Assembly (NCBI RefSeq): GCF_019049285.1
Contig: NZ_JAGMUL010000014.1
Span: 240,299 to 304,298, forward strand
Origin: Streptomyces sp. AC550_RSS872
GTDB taxonomy: Bacteria > Actinomycetota > Actinomycetes > Streptomycetales > Streptomycetaceae
Reading direction: 5' to 3'
DNA: 64,000 nt
Shown here: positions 39,795 to 48,532 of the stretch, one piece after another
Position numbering within the stretch: the stretch's first letter is position 1
Layout of the letters: each line of letters starts with the position of its first letter
Position numbers and translations under genes: made by a program
Notes under the pieces: model-generated
The model's database searches: none
What the model was told of the DNA's origin: nothing
What the model saw: only the letters and a program-made list of their open reading frames with translations

Positions 39795-41852
39795 TTGTCC
39801 ACGCCCGTCGACGACGCCCTCGACCCGCTCGCCCGAGAGCGCTCCCACCTCGCCGAGTCCCGCGCCGCCCTGCGCGCCATGCGTGCGGACGTCGAGTCCC
39901 TGGACATCAGCGACGTCACCGCGAACTGGGTCAACGCCGAAGTCCTCGCCCGCCAGATCGACGAGCGCATCAAGGCGCTGGCCGACCTCAGCGACACCCC
40001 GCTGTTCTTCGGCCGGCTCGACTATCTGCACGCTCCCGGCGCGGAGGAGGCGGAAGGCGCCGAGGGCGAGCGCTTCTACATCGGGCGTCGGCATGTGCAC
40101 GACGCCGAGGGCGACCCGATGGTCATCGACTGGCGTGCGCCGGTGTCCCAGCCGTTCTACCGGGCGTCCAAGAAGGACCCGATGGACATCGCGCTGCGCC
40201 GCCGTTTCGGCTACACGGGCGGCGACCTCACGGCGTACGAGGACGAGCATCTCTCCGACCCCGCGGAGGCGGACCGGACCAGCAAGCTGCTCCAGCAGGA
40301 GATCGAGCGCCCGCGCGTCGGCCCGATGCGCGACATCGTGGCGACGATCCAGCCCGAGCAGGACGAGATCGTACGGTCCGGGCTCGGCGGGACGGTGTGC
40401 GTGCAGGGCGGCCCGGGCACCGGGAAGACGGCGGTCGGCCTCCACCGGGTCGCCTACCTGCTGTACGCCCACCGCGAGCGGCTCGCCCGCACCGGCACGC
40501 TCGTCATCGGGCCGAACAAGTCCTTCCTGCACTACATCGAGCAGGTCCTTCCGGCGCTGGGCGAGTTGACGGTCCACCAGGCCACGGTCGACGACCTCGT
40601 CGCCCACGTCGAGGTGCGCGGCACCGACGACGCGGCGGCCGCGGTCGTCAAGGGCGACGCGAGGATGGCGGAGGTGCTGCGGCGGGCGGTGTACTCGCAC
40701 GTGACCATGCCGACGGAGCCGGTCGTCGTCGTCCGCGGATCCCGCCGCTGGCGCGTCCCGGCGTACGAACTCGAGGAGACCGTACGGGAGTTGCTCGCCC
40801 GCGACATCCGTTACGGCGCCGCCCGCGAGGCGCTTCCGCAGCGGATCGCGCATGCCGTGCTGGTCCAGATGGAGCGGTCGGGTGAGGCGCCGGACGACCG
40901 GGTGCAGGACGCGGTGGCCCGCAACAGTGCGGTGAAGGCCACGGTGAAGGCGATCTGGCCGCCCGTCGACCCGGCGAAACTCGTGCTGCGGCTGCTCGCG
41001 GACCCGGACTTCCTCGCCGTCCACGCGGAGGGGCTGCTCAGCGAGGACGAGCAGAAGACGATTCTCTGGGTGAAGCCGGCGCGGAGTGTGAAGTCGGCCA
41101 AGTGGTCGGCGGCGGACGCGGTGCTGATCGACGAGACGAACGACATCGTCGCGCGCACGCCGTCTCTGGGCCATGTGGTCCTGGACGAGGCACAGGACCT
41201 CTCCCCCATGCAGTACCGGGCGGTGGGCCGGCGCTGTACGACCGGTTCGGCGACGGTTCTCGGTGACCTGGCGCAGGGCACGACTCCCTGGGCGACGCGC
41301 AGTTGGGACGAGGCGCTGGCCCACCTCGGCAAGCCGGACGGTGTCATCGAGGAACTGACGGCCGGCTTCCGCGTCCCGACCGACGTCATCACCTACGCCT
41401 CCCGCCTCCTCCCTTCCATCGCGCCCGGCCTGACGCCGGTTGCGTCGATCCGTGAGAACCCCGGCTTCTTCGAGGTCCGCCCGGCTGTCTCTTCCTCACC
41501 GACCGGTGAAGTGGTCGCCGCCTGCGAGGAGTTGCTGCGTAACGAGGGGTCGGTGGGGCTGATCGCCGCGGACGCCAGGGTTGCGGTGCTGGCGGAGGCG
41601 CTGGCCTCGGCGGGGATCGCCCACCTCGCCCCCGGCGAGGAGACGACCCGCGCGACCCGTCTGACGCTGGTCCCCGCGTCCCTCGCCAAGGGTCTGGAGT
41701 ACGACTACGTCGTCCTGGACGAGCCCCAGGCGGTGGTGGACGGCGAACCGGACGAACGGACGGGGTTGCGACGGTTGTACGTCGCGCTGACGCGTGCGGT
41801 GTCGGGGTTGATCGTGGTGCATGCGGCGGGGGTGCCGAGGCAGTTGGGGTGA
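39795..41852 (+). CDS. HelD/HelR-type UvrD-like RNA-polymerase-associated ATPase
   Basis: 685 residues. An N-terminal helical arm (RSHLAESRAALRAMRADVES) is followed by a Tudor-like beta region FYIGRRHVHDAEGDPMVIDW, then UvrD/Rep motifs: Walker A GGPGTGKTAVGLHR (about 205), LGHVVLDEAQDLSPMQYRAV (about 462), and C-terminal LYVALTRAVSGLIVVH. This set matches actinobacterial HelD (class II) and HelR, which bind RNA polymerase and remodel or protect it; HelR protects it from rifamycins. The gene here lacks the rifamycin-responsive element, so induction by rifamycin is not supported. TTG/ATG start choice at 39795 has a GGAGG-like context (CCGGAGG). Confidence 0.85.
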   Translation: MSTPVDDALDPLARERSHLAESRAALRAMRADVESLDISDVTANWVNAEVLARQIDERIKALADLSDTPLFFGRLDYLHAPGAEEAEGAEGERFYIGRRHVHDAEGDPMVIDWRAPVSQPFYRASKKDPMDIALRRRFGYTGGDLTAYEDEHLSDPAEADRTSKLLQQEIERPRVGPMRDIVATIQPEQDEIVRSGLGGTVCVQGGPGTGKTAVGLHRVAYLLYAHRERLARTGTLVIGPNKSFLHYIEQVLPALGELTVHQATVDDLVAHVEVRGTDDAAAAVVKGDARMAEVLRRAVYSHVTMPTEPVVVVRGSRRWRVPAYELEETVRELLARDIRYGAAREALPQRIAHAVLVQMERSGEAPDDRVQDAVARNSAVKATVKAIWPPVDPAKLVLRLLADPDFLAVHAEGLLSEDEQKTILWVKPARSVKSAKWSAADAVLIDETNDIVARTPSLGHVVLDEAQDLSPMQYRAVGRRCTTGSATVLGDLAQGTTPWATRSWDEALAHLGKPDGVIEELTAGFRVPTDVITYASRLLPSIAPGLTPVASIRENPGFFEVRPAVSSSPTGEVVAACEELLRNEGSVGLIAADARVAVLAEALASAGIAHLAPGEETTRATRLTLVPASLAKGLEYDYVVLDEPQAVVDGEPDERTGLRRLYVALTRAVSGLIVVHAAGVPRQLG

Positions 41853-41921
41853 CGGGGGTGGGGTGGAGGCGGGAGGTCTCGTTGGGGGGGTGAGGTCTCG
41901 TGGCCGGCTGCGGGCTGGTTG

Positions 41922-42246
41922 TGGCTGGTCGCGCAGTTCCCCGCGCCCCTTTGGGGCGTTGCAGGCGACGTCTACTGCGTGCCGAGGGGACTGGCGGTCT
42001 GGCCACGCCCACGCAGCGGAGCCGCACATCGACACAGCCCCGCACCCCTCAGGGCGTTGCAGGCGACGTCTACTGCGTGCCGAGGGGACTGGCGGTCTGG
42101 CCACGCCCACGCGACCGAGCCGCACATCGACACAGCCCCGCACCCCTCAGGGCGTTGCAGGCGACGTCTACTGCGTGCCGAGGGGACTGGCGGTCTGGCC
42201 GCGCCCACGCGGCGGAGTCGCGTATCGGCACGGCGCGCCCCCTAGG
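41922..42246. repeat. Common Streptomyces repeat expanded into three 98-bp tandem copies
   Basis: After one half-element (GGTTGTGGCTGGTCGCGCAG) at 41922, a 98-bp unit occurs three times (41953-42050, 42051-42148, 42149-42246). Each contains GGGCGTTGCAGGCGACGTCT, then GGCGGTCTGGCC and CACATCGACACAGCCCCGCA. The first two copies are almost identical; the third diverges at its end, where it overlaps the cutC stop codon (42242). It is not a CRISPR array, because the units abut without spacers. Confidence 0.9.
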
Positions 42247-42964
42247 GCGTTGCGGCTGGCCGCGTGGCTGCGGGCGCCCCGTCCAGTACGGCCCGCCACT
42301 CCGCCACGGCGGCAACGGACACCGGCCCCTCCCACCCACCGGGCCGCGCCGCCCCGCCGATGTGGAAGGCGTCGATCCCGGCCCTCACCAACGTCGGCAC
42401 ATGATCGAGCCGCAACCCGCCCCCCACCAGAATCCGCTGCTCGTACCCCGGCTCCCCACCCCTCGCCGCCTCCGCAAGCAGGGTGGCGAGCCCGTCGTCC
42501 ACACCGGCCCCCGACCCGGCAGTGAGGTACGTGTCCAGCCCCGGCATCCCATCCAGCTGCTTGCGCAGCGCGTCCCGGTCAGCAGCGCGGTCGATCGCGC
42601 GATGGAAGGTCCACCGGCACCCGTCCAGCGCACCCACCACCCGCTCCACGGCCCCGAGATCCACCGCACCGTCGGCATCGAGAAACCCGAGCACGAACTC
42701 CTCGGCCCCCGCATCCCGCATCGCCCGCGCCGCCCGCACCACCGGCTCCACGTCCCCGGCCGCGAACCCCTCCGCCGGCCTCAGCATCACGCGCAGGTCG
42801 ATGTCGACGGCGGCACGGATCCCGGCGAAGGTCTCCACCGGCGGCGTGAGCCCGTCGGCCGCCATGTCGGCGACCAGTTCGAGCCGGTCCGCACCCCCGG
42901 CCTGGGCGGCGACGGCGTCCTCGACCCCGAGGGCGATCACCTCCAGGACTGCACGCTTGCTCAT
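42242..42964 (-). CDS. cutC: Copper homeostasis protein CutC family
   Basis: 240 residues, a TIM-barrel of the CutC family. LEVIALGVEDAVAAQAGGAD, RLELVADMAADGLTPPVETF and the HRAIDRAADRDALRKQL block with TAGSGAGVDDGLATL are all characteristic. The role in copper handling was inferred from E. coli genetics and is disputed; the enzymatic activity is unknown. ATG 42964 is the start, giving MSKRAVLEVIALG. Its 3' end runs into the third unit of a 98-bp tandem array. Confidence 0.9.
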   Translation of the reverse strand: MSKRAVLEVIALGVEDAVAAQAGGADRLELVADMAADGLTPPVETFAGIRAAVDIDLRVMLRPAEGFAAGDVEPVVRAARAMRDAGAEEFVLGFLDADGAVDLGAVERVVGALDGCRWTFHRAIDRAADRDALRKQLDGMPGLDTYLTAGSGAGVDDGLATLLAEAARGGEPGYEQRILVGGGLRLDHVPTLVRAGIDAFHIGGAARPGGWEGPVSVAAVAEWRAVLDGAPAATRPAATP

Positions 42965-43082
42965 GGAACCCCATTTCTCGGCATTCGACGGCGACTGCTG
43001 AACGGCGACTACAGGTCTAGTCCAATCCAGGGTACGCCTGCGTTTGCGGCAGCACCGGCGGGAAGGGGATGCTCCTGATCCC

Positions 43083-43328
43083 ATGAGCGACAGTTTTCAG
43101 CAGCGGACCGCCTTCGGCGCGGTCCTTCTCGGGGGCGGTATGACGCTCCTCGTTCTCGTTGCCGCGTTCAACGACGGCCTCGGGGGCGGGTACCTCATCG
43201 CACTTGTTCCGTTCGTCGGCTTCGCGGCTCTGGCGCTGTGGGGCCGACGCACGTCGCGGACATGGCTGTCCTTGGCCTCCCTGGCGTGGCTCTTCGGAGG
43301 CCTGGCGCTGACACGCCTGCTTTTCTGA
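43083..43328 (+). CDS. Small membrane protein (81 aa)
   Basis: MSDSFQQRTAFGAVLLGGGM leads to three hydrophobic stretches (LLVLVAAFNDGLG, LIALVPFVGFAALALWG, LSLASLAWLFGGLALTRLLF). It is glycine-rich with no family recognised. ATG 43083; upstream GGGATG-like purines. Confidence 0.6.
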   Translation: MSDSFQQRTAFGAVLLGGGMTLLVLVAAFNDGLGGGYLIALVPFVGFAALALWGRRTSRTWLSLASLAWLFGGLALTRLLF

Positions 43329-43522
43329 GCCAGGCCCCCGAGCCCCCGTCACCCGAAGATGTTCAGTCCCCCCCGCCTCCATCCCACCAGCTCATACGGG
43401 GCCCCTCGACCGGCCGCCCCGCATACAGCCGTACGCGCGTCCCCGCGTCCCCGATGCACCGCGCCGGCGGCCGCGAAGCCGCCGCTCCCGGGTCAGCCAA
43501 GCGAGCCCGGCATCATGAAGAC

Positions 43523-43834
43523 ATGATCACTGTTCATCTGAAGTACGAGATCGACGCCGACAAGCTCGAGGACTTCGAGGAGTACGGCCGCCGCTGGGTC
43601 CGGCTCGTCAACCGTTTCGGCGGGACGCACCACGGCTACTTCCTGCCGAGTGAGGGCGACAGCGACATCGCGTACGCGCTCTTCTCGTTTCCCAGTCTGG
43701 CCGCGTACGAGCAGTACCGCACGGACATCAGGTCCGACCGCGAGTGCCAGGACGCGTTCGAGCTGGCCCGTGACACCCGCTGCATCAAGCGGTACGAGCG
43801 CCGCTTCCTGCGACCGCTCGACGGCGTGTCCTAG
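43523..43834 (+). CDS. NIPSNAP family protein
   Basis: 103 residues forming a single ferredoxin-like dimeric alpha/beta-barrel domain: MITVHLKYEIDADKLEDFEE, YGRRWVRLVNRFGGTHHGYF and FSFPSLAAYEQYRTDI are the NIPSNAP pattern. Likely a small-molecule-binding or monooxygenase-like protein; substrate unknown. ATG 43523 gives the conserved start. Confidence 0.88.
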   Translation: MITVHLKYEIDADKLEDFEEYGRRWVRLVNRFGGTHHGYFLPSEGDSDIAYALFSFPSLAAYEQYRTDIRSDRECQDAFELARDTRCIKRYERRFLRPLDGVS

Positions 43835-44124
43835 GGCACAGCCCGGCCCCACCGACGATCCGGTCGGCGCGGCCATGCAGCGGATTCACGTACTGCGGGA
43901 ACACCGGGGCGCCTGCCCTCTGGCGGCGGTGCGCCTGTGCGGGCTGAGCGCCCGAGAGGCCATGGTCGTCAACCTCGGCGTCGGGCAGGCCGCCCACTAC
44001 GGCCGGCACGAGCCCCAGCCCGTCGCCGAACCCCTGGTCCCCCGATGGCGGCGTGCCGAGCGACTGAGGGTTGATCGCCGACCGTCCACCCCCGCGGCCC
44101 ATTCCGTAGGAGCTCGGTATCTCG
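43835..44124. other. Intergenic region, nothing recognised
   Basis: The 290-bp spacer between the NIPSNAP and serine-hydrolase genes is convergent, so it needs no promoter. A plus-strand frame through it (PLAAVRLCGLSAREAMVVNL) looks faintly protein-like but has no start or family; it could be a gene relic. Confidence 0.35.
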
Positions 44125-45528
44125 TCAGGCATGCGGGCGTCGGCCGTACCCGAATTCACCACCACTGGCAGGAAGACCACGCGGGGCGAGCAGACGCTGG
44201 GGCAACTGCGACGCACCGGGCAACCGCGAGACGCCGGGGGCCCGCTCGGCCGGGGCACCGCTCAGCGCTTCGTCCATGTATCCGAACAGTGCGTCACCGA
44301 TCGGGTCCGGCAGCGGCTTACCGTCATCGCCGAACCGCTCGTACTTCATCAGGTTGTAGCCGATCGCGGCCTGGCGGCGCCCGTCCTCCGTGGAAAGCGC
44401 CCAGGTCCCAGCCCCGAACACGCCACCGCTGTGGCCCCAGTACCAGCCGCCGCTGGGCATCTTGAGGGTGAACAGGCCAAGGCCGTACCGCATCGCGACC
44501 TCCTGTCCCGCCTCAGGCTCGTACGCGGGAACCGTCGTCTCCATCTCCCGCAGCTCCGCCGCGCCGAGCAGCTTCCCGCCCAGGAGCCGGCGGTAGAAGT
44601 CGTTGAGGTCGTTCGTCGTGGAGACCATCGCACCGGCTGTCCCGGCCCAGGACATGTCGTAGACGCTGTAGTCCCGCGCCGGTTCTATGGCGCCGTAGAA
44701 CGACTCGTACATCTTGGCGTGCGGTCCTGGGATGCGGGCGGAGCGCGGGAAGTACGTGTGCCGCAGTCCAGCCTTGCGGATGACGTTCTTGGTGATGTAC
44801 GACTCCGGGTCCTGGCCCGTGACCTTTTTCAACAGCAGCCCGGCGATGATGTAGTTGGTGTTCGCGTACGCGTGCTTGCCGCGCGGCGCCGACGGCTCGG
44901 CCGCCAGGCCGAGGCGGACCAGCTCCTCGGGGGCCGGCTTGCGGAACTGCCCCTCGTCCAGGGCCTGTTCCGGGTCGTCCACCAGCTTGGGGAAGGCGGG
45001 CAGTATGTAGTCCGCGATGCCGCTCGTGTGGTTGAGCAGCATCCGCACCGTCACCTTCCGGCCCTGCTCGCCCGGCACCAGCTCCGGAAGGTAGTCGCCG
45101 ATCGGGGCGTCCAGGTCGATCCGGCCCTTGGCCACCTGCTGGAGGACGGCCACCGAGGTGAAGGTCTTGGTGATGCTGCCGATTCGGTGCTCGTAGTCGG
45201 GGCGCATCGGCCGTCCGGTGTCGATGTCGGCGACGCCGACCGCCCCCCGCCACCGCTCGGAGCCGTCCCTGACCGATGAATAGGCCCCGTACATCCCCGC
45301 CTTGTGGAACGCCTCGAGCGAGGCGCGCAACGCCTTCCGATCGAGGCTGAACGTGGTAGAGGCGGCGGATGTGGTGGCGGATGTGGTGGTGGAGACGGAG
45401 GCCGGTGGCGAAGCGGTTGCCCCGGCCGGAAACGCACCGACCACGAGGGACAAAATGCCCGCCGATGCCGCGGCGGCCAGACGCGCTCTCCGGCGGTCGG
45501 GGCGGGTGCTCGGGTGAGTGTTGCGCAT
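44125..45528 (-). CDS. Secreted serine hydrolase (class C beta-lactamase/D-Ala-D-Ala carboxypeptidase family)
   Basis: 467 residues. The Tat/Sec-like N-terminus (PDRRRARLAAAASAGILSLV, GAFPAGATA) marks export. The catalytic S-x-x-K is in IGSITKTFTS (Ser 118), the Y-x-N in YANTNYIIAG, and an HSG-type motif in YWGHSGGVFGAG. The family includes D-aminopeptidases, esterases and carboxypeptidases; beta-lactamase activity is not implied. The C-terminal tail (LPASGGEFGYGRRPHA) includes LPASG, resembling a sortase signal, but no hydrophobic stretch follows. ATG 45528 is preceded by a GGGAT site. Confidence 0.88.
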   Translation of the reverse strand: MRNTHPSTRPDRRRARLAAAASAGILSLVVGAFPAGATASPPASVSTTTSATTSAASTTFSLDRKALRASLEAFHKAGMYGAYSSVRDGSERWRGAVGVADIDTGRPMRPDYEHRIGSITKTFTSVAVLQQVAKGRIDLDAPIGDYLPELVPGEQGRKVTVRMLLNHTSGIADYILPAFPKLVDDPEQALDEGQFRKPAPEELVRLGLAAEPSAPRGKHAYANTNYIIAGLLLKKVTGQDPESYITKNVIRKAGLRHTYFPRSARIPGPHAKMYESFYGAIEPARDYSVYDMSWAGTAGAMVSTTNDLNDFYRRLLGGKLLGAAELREMETTVPAYEPEAGQEVAMRYGLGLFTLKMPSGGWYWGHSGGVFGAGTWALSTEDGRRQAAIGYNLMKYERFGDDGKPLPDPIGDALFGYMDEALSGAPAERAPGVSRLPGASQLPQRLLAPRGLPASGGEFGYGRRPHA

Positions 45529-45633
45529 GGGCGGATCCCGTCTCATCAGATGTACATGACAGATGCCTCCATCCTCTGCGCCCCACATCGGCCATCCGTC
45601 CACCCTCGGAACGACCTTGTTCACAGGAAGAGT

Positions 45634-45645
45634 TGACATTTGTCA
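45634..45645. promoter_or_regulatory. Dyad TGACA-TT-TGTCA upstream of the serine hydrolase
   Basis: A 12-bp palindrome about 105 bp upstream of the start at 45528. It is in the AT-richer patch where the promoter should lie. The regulator is unknown. Confidence 0.3.
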
Positions 45646-45699
45646 GGTTCCGGCCCTGGCGACGGGCCATGGGCACTCCGCACAGCAGACGTCGCCCGC

Positions 45700-45775
45700 A
45701 CCCCCCTCAGGAGCACGGGACTGTGCCGATATGCGGCTCCACCCCGCGGGCGCGACCAGCCACAACCGACCCGCA
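45700..45775. repeat. Common Streptomyces intergenic repeat (partial)
   Basis: CCCCCCTCAGGAGCACGGGA, then GATATGCGGCTCCACCCCGC and GGGCGCGACCAGCCACAACC. Matches the 35082 and 11876 copies, with mismatches. Lies upstream of the HD-domain gene. Confidence 0.75.
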
Positions 45776-45834
45776 CCCCGCCACGCCCCCTCACCACCCC
45801 ACCCCTACCGCCCCACACCCCGGACAATGACCCC

Positions 45835-46488
45835 ATGACCGACCCCACTGCCCCCGACACCCTCCGCCCCCGCTTCACCCAAGCCCTCAACGCCGCCCGC
45901 TCCCCCGCCATCACCCCCGACCCGACCCCGTACGCCGACAACCTCCTCACCCGCTGGCAGGAACCACACCGCCGCTACCACACGCTCACCCACCTCACCA
46001 CCGTCCTGGACCACATCGACGAGTTGGCCGACCACGCCGACAACCCGGACGTCGTACGCCTCGCCGCCTGGTTCCACGACGCCGTCTACCTCCCCGACCG
46101 CTCAGAGAACGAAGAACGCTCCGCCCGCCTCGCCGAACGCGCCCTCCCCGAAGCCGGCGTCCCCGCGGACCGCACCGCCGAGGTGGCCCGCCTGGTCCGC
46201 CTGACCACCACCCACGCCCCCGCCCCCGACGACCGCGACGGGCAGGTCCTCTGCGACGCCGACCTCGCGATCCTCGCCGCGCCGCCCTCCGCGTACGCCG
46301 CGTACACGGCCGCCGTCCGCGAGGAGTACCACTTCGTGCCGAACGACGCCTTCCGCGAGGGAAGGGCCGCGATCCTGCGTCAACTCCTCGACCTGCCAGG
46401 CCTGTTCAGCACGCCGTACGGAAAGGAGAAGTGGGAGGCCACGGCCCGCTACAACCTCTCCTCCGAGCTGGAAATGCTGTCGCTCTGA
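45835..46488 (+). CDS. HD-domain-like predicted metal-dependent phosphohydrolase
   Basis: 217 residues. PHRRYHTLTHLTTVLDHID begins the domain; LAAWFHDAVYLPDRSENEER carries the HD dyad (H-D in WFHDA). It belongs to the small HD-type hydrolase family seen in many actinomycetes with unknown substrate. ATG 45835 is likely, with a GACAATGACCCC box upstream that could be a -10 and would make the mRNA nearly leaderless. Confidence 0.82.
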   Translation: MTDPTAPDTLRPRFTQALNAARSPAITPDPTPYADNLLTRWQEPHRRYHTLTHLTTVLDHIDELADHADNPDVVRLAAWFHDAVYLPDRSENEERSARLAERALPEAGVPADRTAEVARLVRLTTTHAPAPDDRDGQVLCDADLAILAAPPSAYAAYTAAVREEYHFVPNDAFREGRAAILRQLLDLPGLFSTPYGKEKWEATARYNLSSELEMLSL

Positions 46489-46515
46489 CCAGCCCGCCGC
46501 CGTAGCCTGCACGGC

Positions 46516-47604
46516 ATGCGAGACATAAGCGGGGAACGGGTACAGCAGGCCGTCGAAAGCTCCGCGGCACTGTTGCGAACGGTGGCGGACCGGGACTGGA
46601 CGGCCGTCAAGGCCGGGCGGACGGACTGGGACTGCCGCGGCACCGCGCACCATGTCGCCGACGACCTCATCGCCTACGCCGCCAACCTGGCCGGACGTGC
46701 GCAGGAGAAGTACGTCCCCTTCGACCTCGCCCTGGACGACGACACCGACAACGCGGATCTGATCCACGTCATCGAGACCACCGGCGCCATCCTCACCGCC
46801 ACCATCCGCACCACACCCCCCGAGGTACGGGCCTTCCACCCGTACCCCTTCCGCAGCGCGAACCGCGAGGGCTTCGCCGCGATGGGCGTCGCCGAGGTCA
46901 TCCTCCACACCCACGACATGGCCGAGGGGCTCGGCGTCGCCTACGAACCCCCCGCCGCACTCCCCGAGTTCGTCCTCACCCGGATCTTCCCGCACGTCCG
47001 GCCCGGCCCCGACCACTGGCGCACCCTGCTCTGGGCCACCGGCCGCGGCGACCTGCCCGGCCGGGCGCCGGTCACCGAATGGCGCTGGAACAACAACCTC
47101 GTCATCCCCGCCGAGCGCCTCACCCTCCAGGGCGTCACCCCCGCATCCGCCGCCGATCTGAGCGCGGGCGGCGACGGCGGGTTCACCTGGATCGTGGGCG
47201 GCCCCTACGAGGGGACGCGGGAGGCGGCCGGCATGGTGCTGAAGGCCCGCGAGGCGGGCGTACACCGGCCCGAGTTCGGCCTGTTCGTCCTCGTACGACA
47301 GGAGGACGGCCTCGCGGTCGGCGGCATGGGCTTCCACGGCGTCCCCGACGAGGAGGGCCGGGCGGAGGTCGGCTACGACCTGGTCGAGGGTGCCCGCGGC
47401 CGCGGCTACGCGAGCGAGGCCCTGACCGCACTGTCGGAGTGGGCCATGGCCAGGGACGACGTCCGCCTCCTCTGCGCCACCGTCGAGCCCGGCAACCTCC
47501 CGTCGCAGGGCGTCGCCACCCGCGCAGGTTACGTACGGGCGGCACAGGAAGAACAGGACATGGACGGGGCGCAGCTCTTCATCCGCAGAGGCACGCGAAG
47601 CTGA
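46516..47604 (+). CDS. Fusion of a DinB/MDMPI domain and a GNAT acetyltransferase
   Basis: 362 residues with two domains. About 1-200 is a maleylpyruvate-isomerase/mycothiol-dependent (MDMPI, DinB-like) four-helix domain: RDISGERVQQAVESSAALLR, DWDCRGTAHHVADDLIAYAA and GVAEVILHTHDMAEGLG supply the metal-binding His residues. About 215-362 is a GNAT domain: GYDLVEGARGRGYASEALTA is the acetyl-CoA motif, then PGNLPSQGVATRAGYVRAAQ. A thiol-dependent enzyme or resistance protein is likely; the substrate is unknown. ATG 46516 lies 7 nt after TAGCCT. Confidence 0.87.
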   Translation: MRDISGERVQQAVESSAALLRTVADRDWTAVKAGRTDWDCRGTAHHVADDLIAYAANLAGRAQEKYVPFDLALDDDTDNADLIHVIETTGAILTATIRTTPPEVRAFHPYPFRSANREGFAAMGVAEVILHTHDMAEGLGVAYEPPAALPEFVLTRIFPHVRPGPDHWRTLLWATGRGDLPGRAPVTEWRWNNNLVIPAERLTLQGVTPASAADLSAGGDGGFTWIVGGPYEGTREAAGMVLKAREAGVHRPEFGLFVLVRQEDGLAVGGMGFHGVPDEEGRAEVGYDLVEGARGRGYASEALTALSEWAMARDDVRLLCATVEPGNLPSQGVATRAGYVRAAQEEQDMDGAQLFIRRGTRS

Positions 47605-47625
47605 AGGCGGCTGCACCCCTCAGAG

Positions 47626-47639
47626 GTGACCCAGGTCAC
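47626..47639. promoter_or_regulatory. Palindrome GTGACC-CA-GGTCAC before the AhpD-like gene
   Basis: A perfect dyad at 47626-47639, with GGTCACATCC (47634) repeated in part as TGTCACATCC (47650) downstream. It sits about 75-90 bp ahead of ATG 47715. A redox-type regulator site is possible; not proven. Confidence 0.4.
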
Positions 47640-47714
47640 ATCCACCCATGTCACATCCCGCCGAGCCGTTCCGTCATATCTGTGTACGCGACGACAACGG
47701 CAAGGGAGTTGGCC

Positions 47715-48188
47715 ATGAACGCCCGTCTGAACCTCTTCGAGAACCCGATCGCCGGCAAGGTCACCAAGCACTTCGCCGCGGCCGGCAAGGCCGTGCACGA
47801 CTCGCCGCTGCCGGTCAGCACTCAGCACCTTGTGACGCTCCGCGCCAGCCAGATCAACGGCTGCGGCTTCTGCACCGACATGCACAGCAAGGACGCGGTG
47901 GCCGCCGGCGAGGACTGGCTGCGCCTCAACCTGGTCGCGGCCTGGCGGGAGGCCACCTGCTTCACCGAGGCCGAGCGCGCCGCCCTGGAACTCACCGAGC
48001 AGGGCACCCGCATCGCGGACGGGGCCGGCGGGGTCCCGGACGAGATCTGGGAGAACGCCGCCAAGCACTACGACGAGGAACAGCTCGCCGCCCTGGTGAT
48101 CCTGATCGCGATGATCAACACCTACAACCGGCTGAACGTCATGATCCAGCAGCCCGCGGGCAGCTACCAGCCGGGACAGTTCGCCTAG
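47715..48188 (+). CDS. Carboxymuconolactone decarboxylase family / AhpD-like protein
   Basis: 157 residues of the AhpD-like fold. The catalytic C-x-x-C...H is present in NGCGFCTDMHSKDAVAAGED (Cys 50, Cys 53, His 57), as in alkylhydroperoxidase D. Expected role is peroxide detoxification or reductase recycling, and it may form a trimer. ATG 47715 follows GGGAGTTGG. A dyad upstream may regulate it. No ECF sigma or anti-sigma gene is adjacent. Confidence 0.9.
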   Translation: MNARLNLFENPIAGKVTKHFAAAGKAVHDSPLPVSTQHLVTLRASQINGCGFCTDMHSKDAVAAGEDWLRLNLVAAWREATCFTEAERAALELTEQGTRIADGAGGVPDEIWENAAKHYDEEQLAALVILIAMINTYNRLNVMIQQPAGSYQPGQFA

Positions 48189-48256
48189 GCCCTGTCCAGG
48201 GCCTGTTCACCCGAGCCGAGGGGCGCCGGGCCGTCGGAACCGAGGGGACGCGGGCG

Positions 48257-48532
48257 TCAACCGTGCGCCCGCCCCTTCGGCCTCCGCAACCCCGCCCCCA
48301 GCAGCAACCGCACCACCTCACGACTGCTGACCTCCACCGCCCCGGCCCGCACCACGTCGGCGTAGCGATGGGACGGGATGTCGTAGTGATCCCGCTCGAA
48401 GGCGCGCCGTGGCACGCCCAACTGGTCGGCGAACGCGTGCAGTTCGTCGTACGACACGTCGCTCACGAGGTGGGACCACATCCGGCCGTGCCCCGGCCAG
48501 GTCGGGGGGTCTATGTAGATCGCCACGGTCAC
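48257..48532 (-). CDS. DUF4031 family protein
   Basis: 91 residues: VAIYIDPPTWPGHGRMWSHL and ELHAFADQLGVPRRAFERDH, with YDIPSHRYADVVRAGA, match DUF4031. His, Asp and Trp positions suggest a small metal-binding protein. It overlaps the stop of the zinc-ribbon gene upstream (GTGA), so the two are translationally coupled. Confidence 0.82.
   Translation of the reverse strand: MTVAIYIDPPTWPGHGRMWSHLVSDVSYDELHAFADQLGVPRRAFERDHYDIPSHRYADVVRAGAVEVSSREVVRLLLGAGLRRPKGRAHG

Noticed and set aside
41922..42246. CRISPR-like array
   Set aside because: The three 98-bp units abut with no unique spacers, and there are no cas genes.
43860..44120. Unknown protein gene on the plus strand
   Set aside because: A weakly protein-like frame exists but has no start, ribosome site or family; left as intergenic.
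44125..44160. Sortase signal LPASG in the serine hydrolase tail
   Set aside because: No hydrophobic segment follows it, so a real cell-wall anchor is unlikely.
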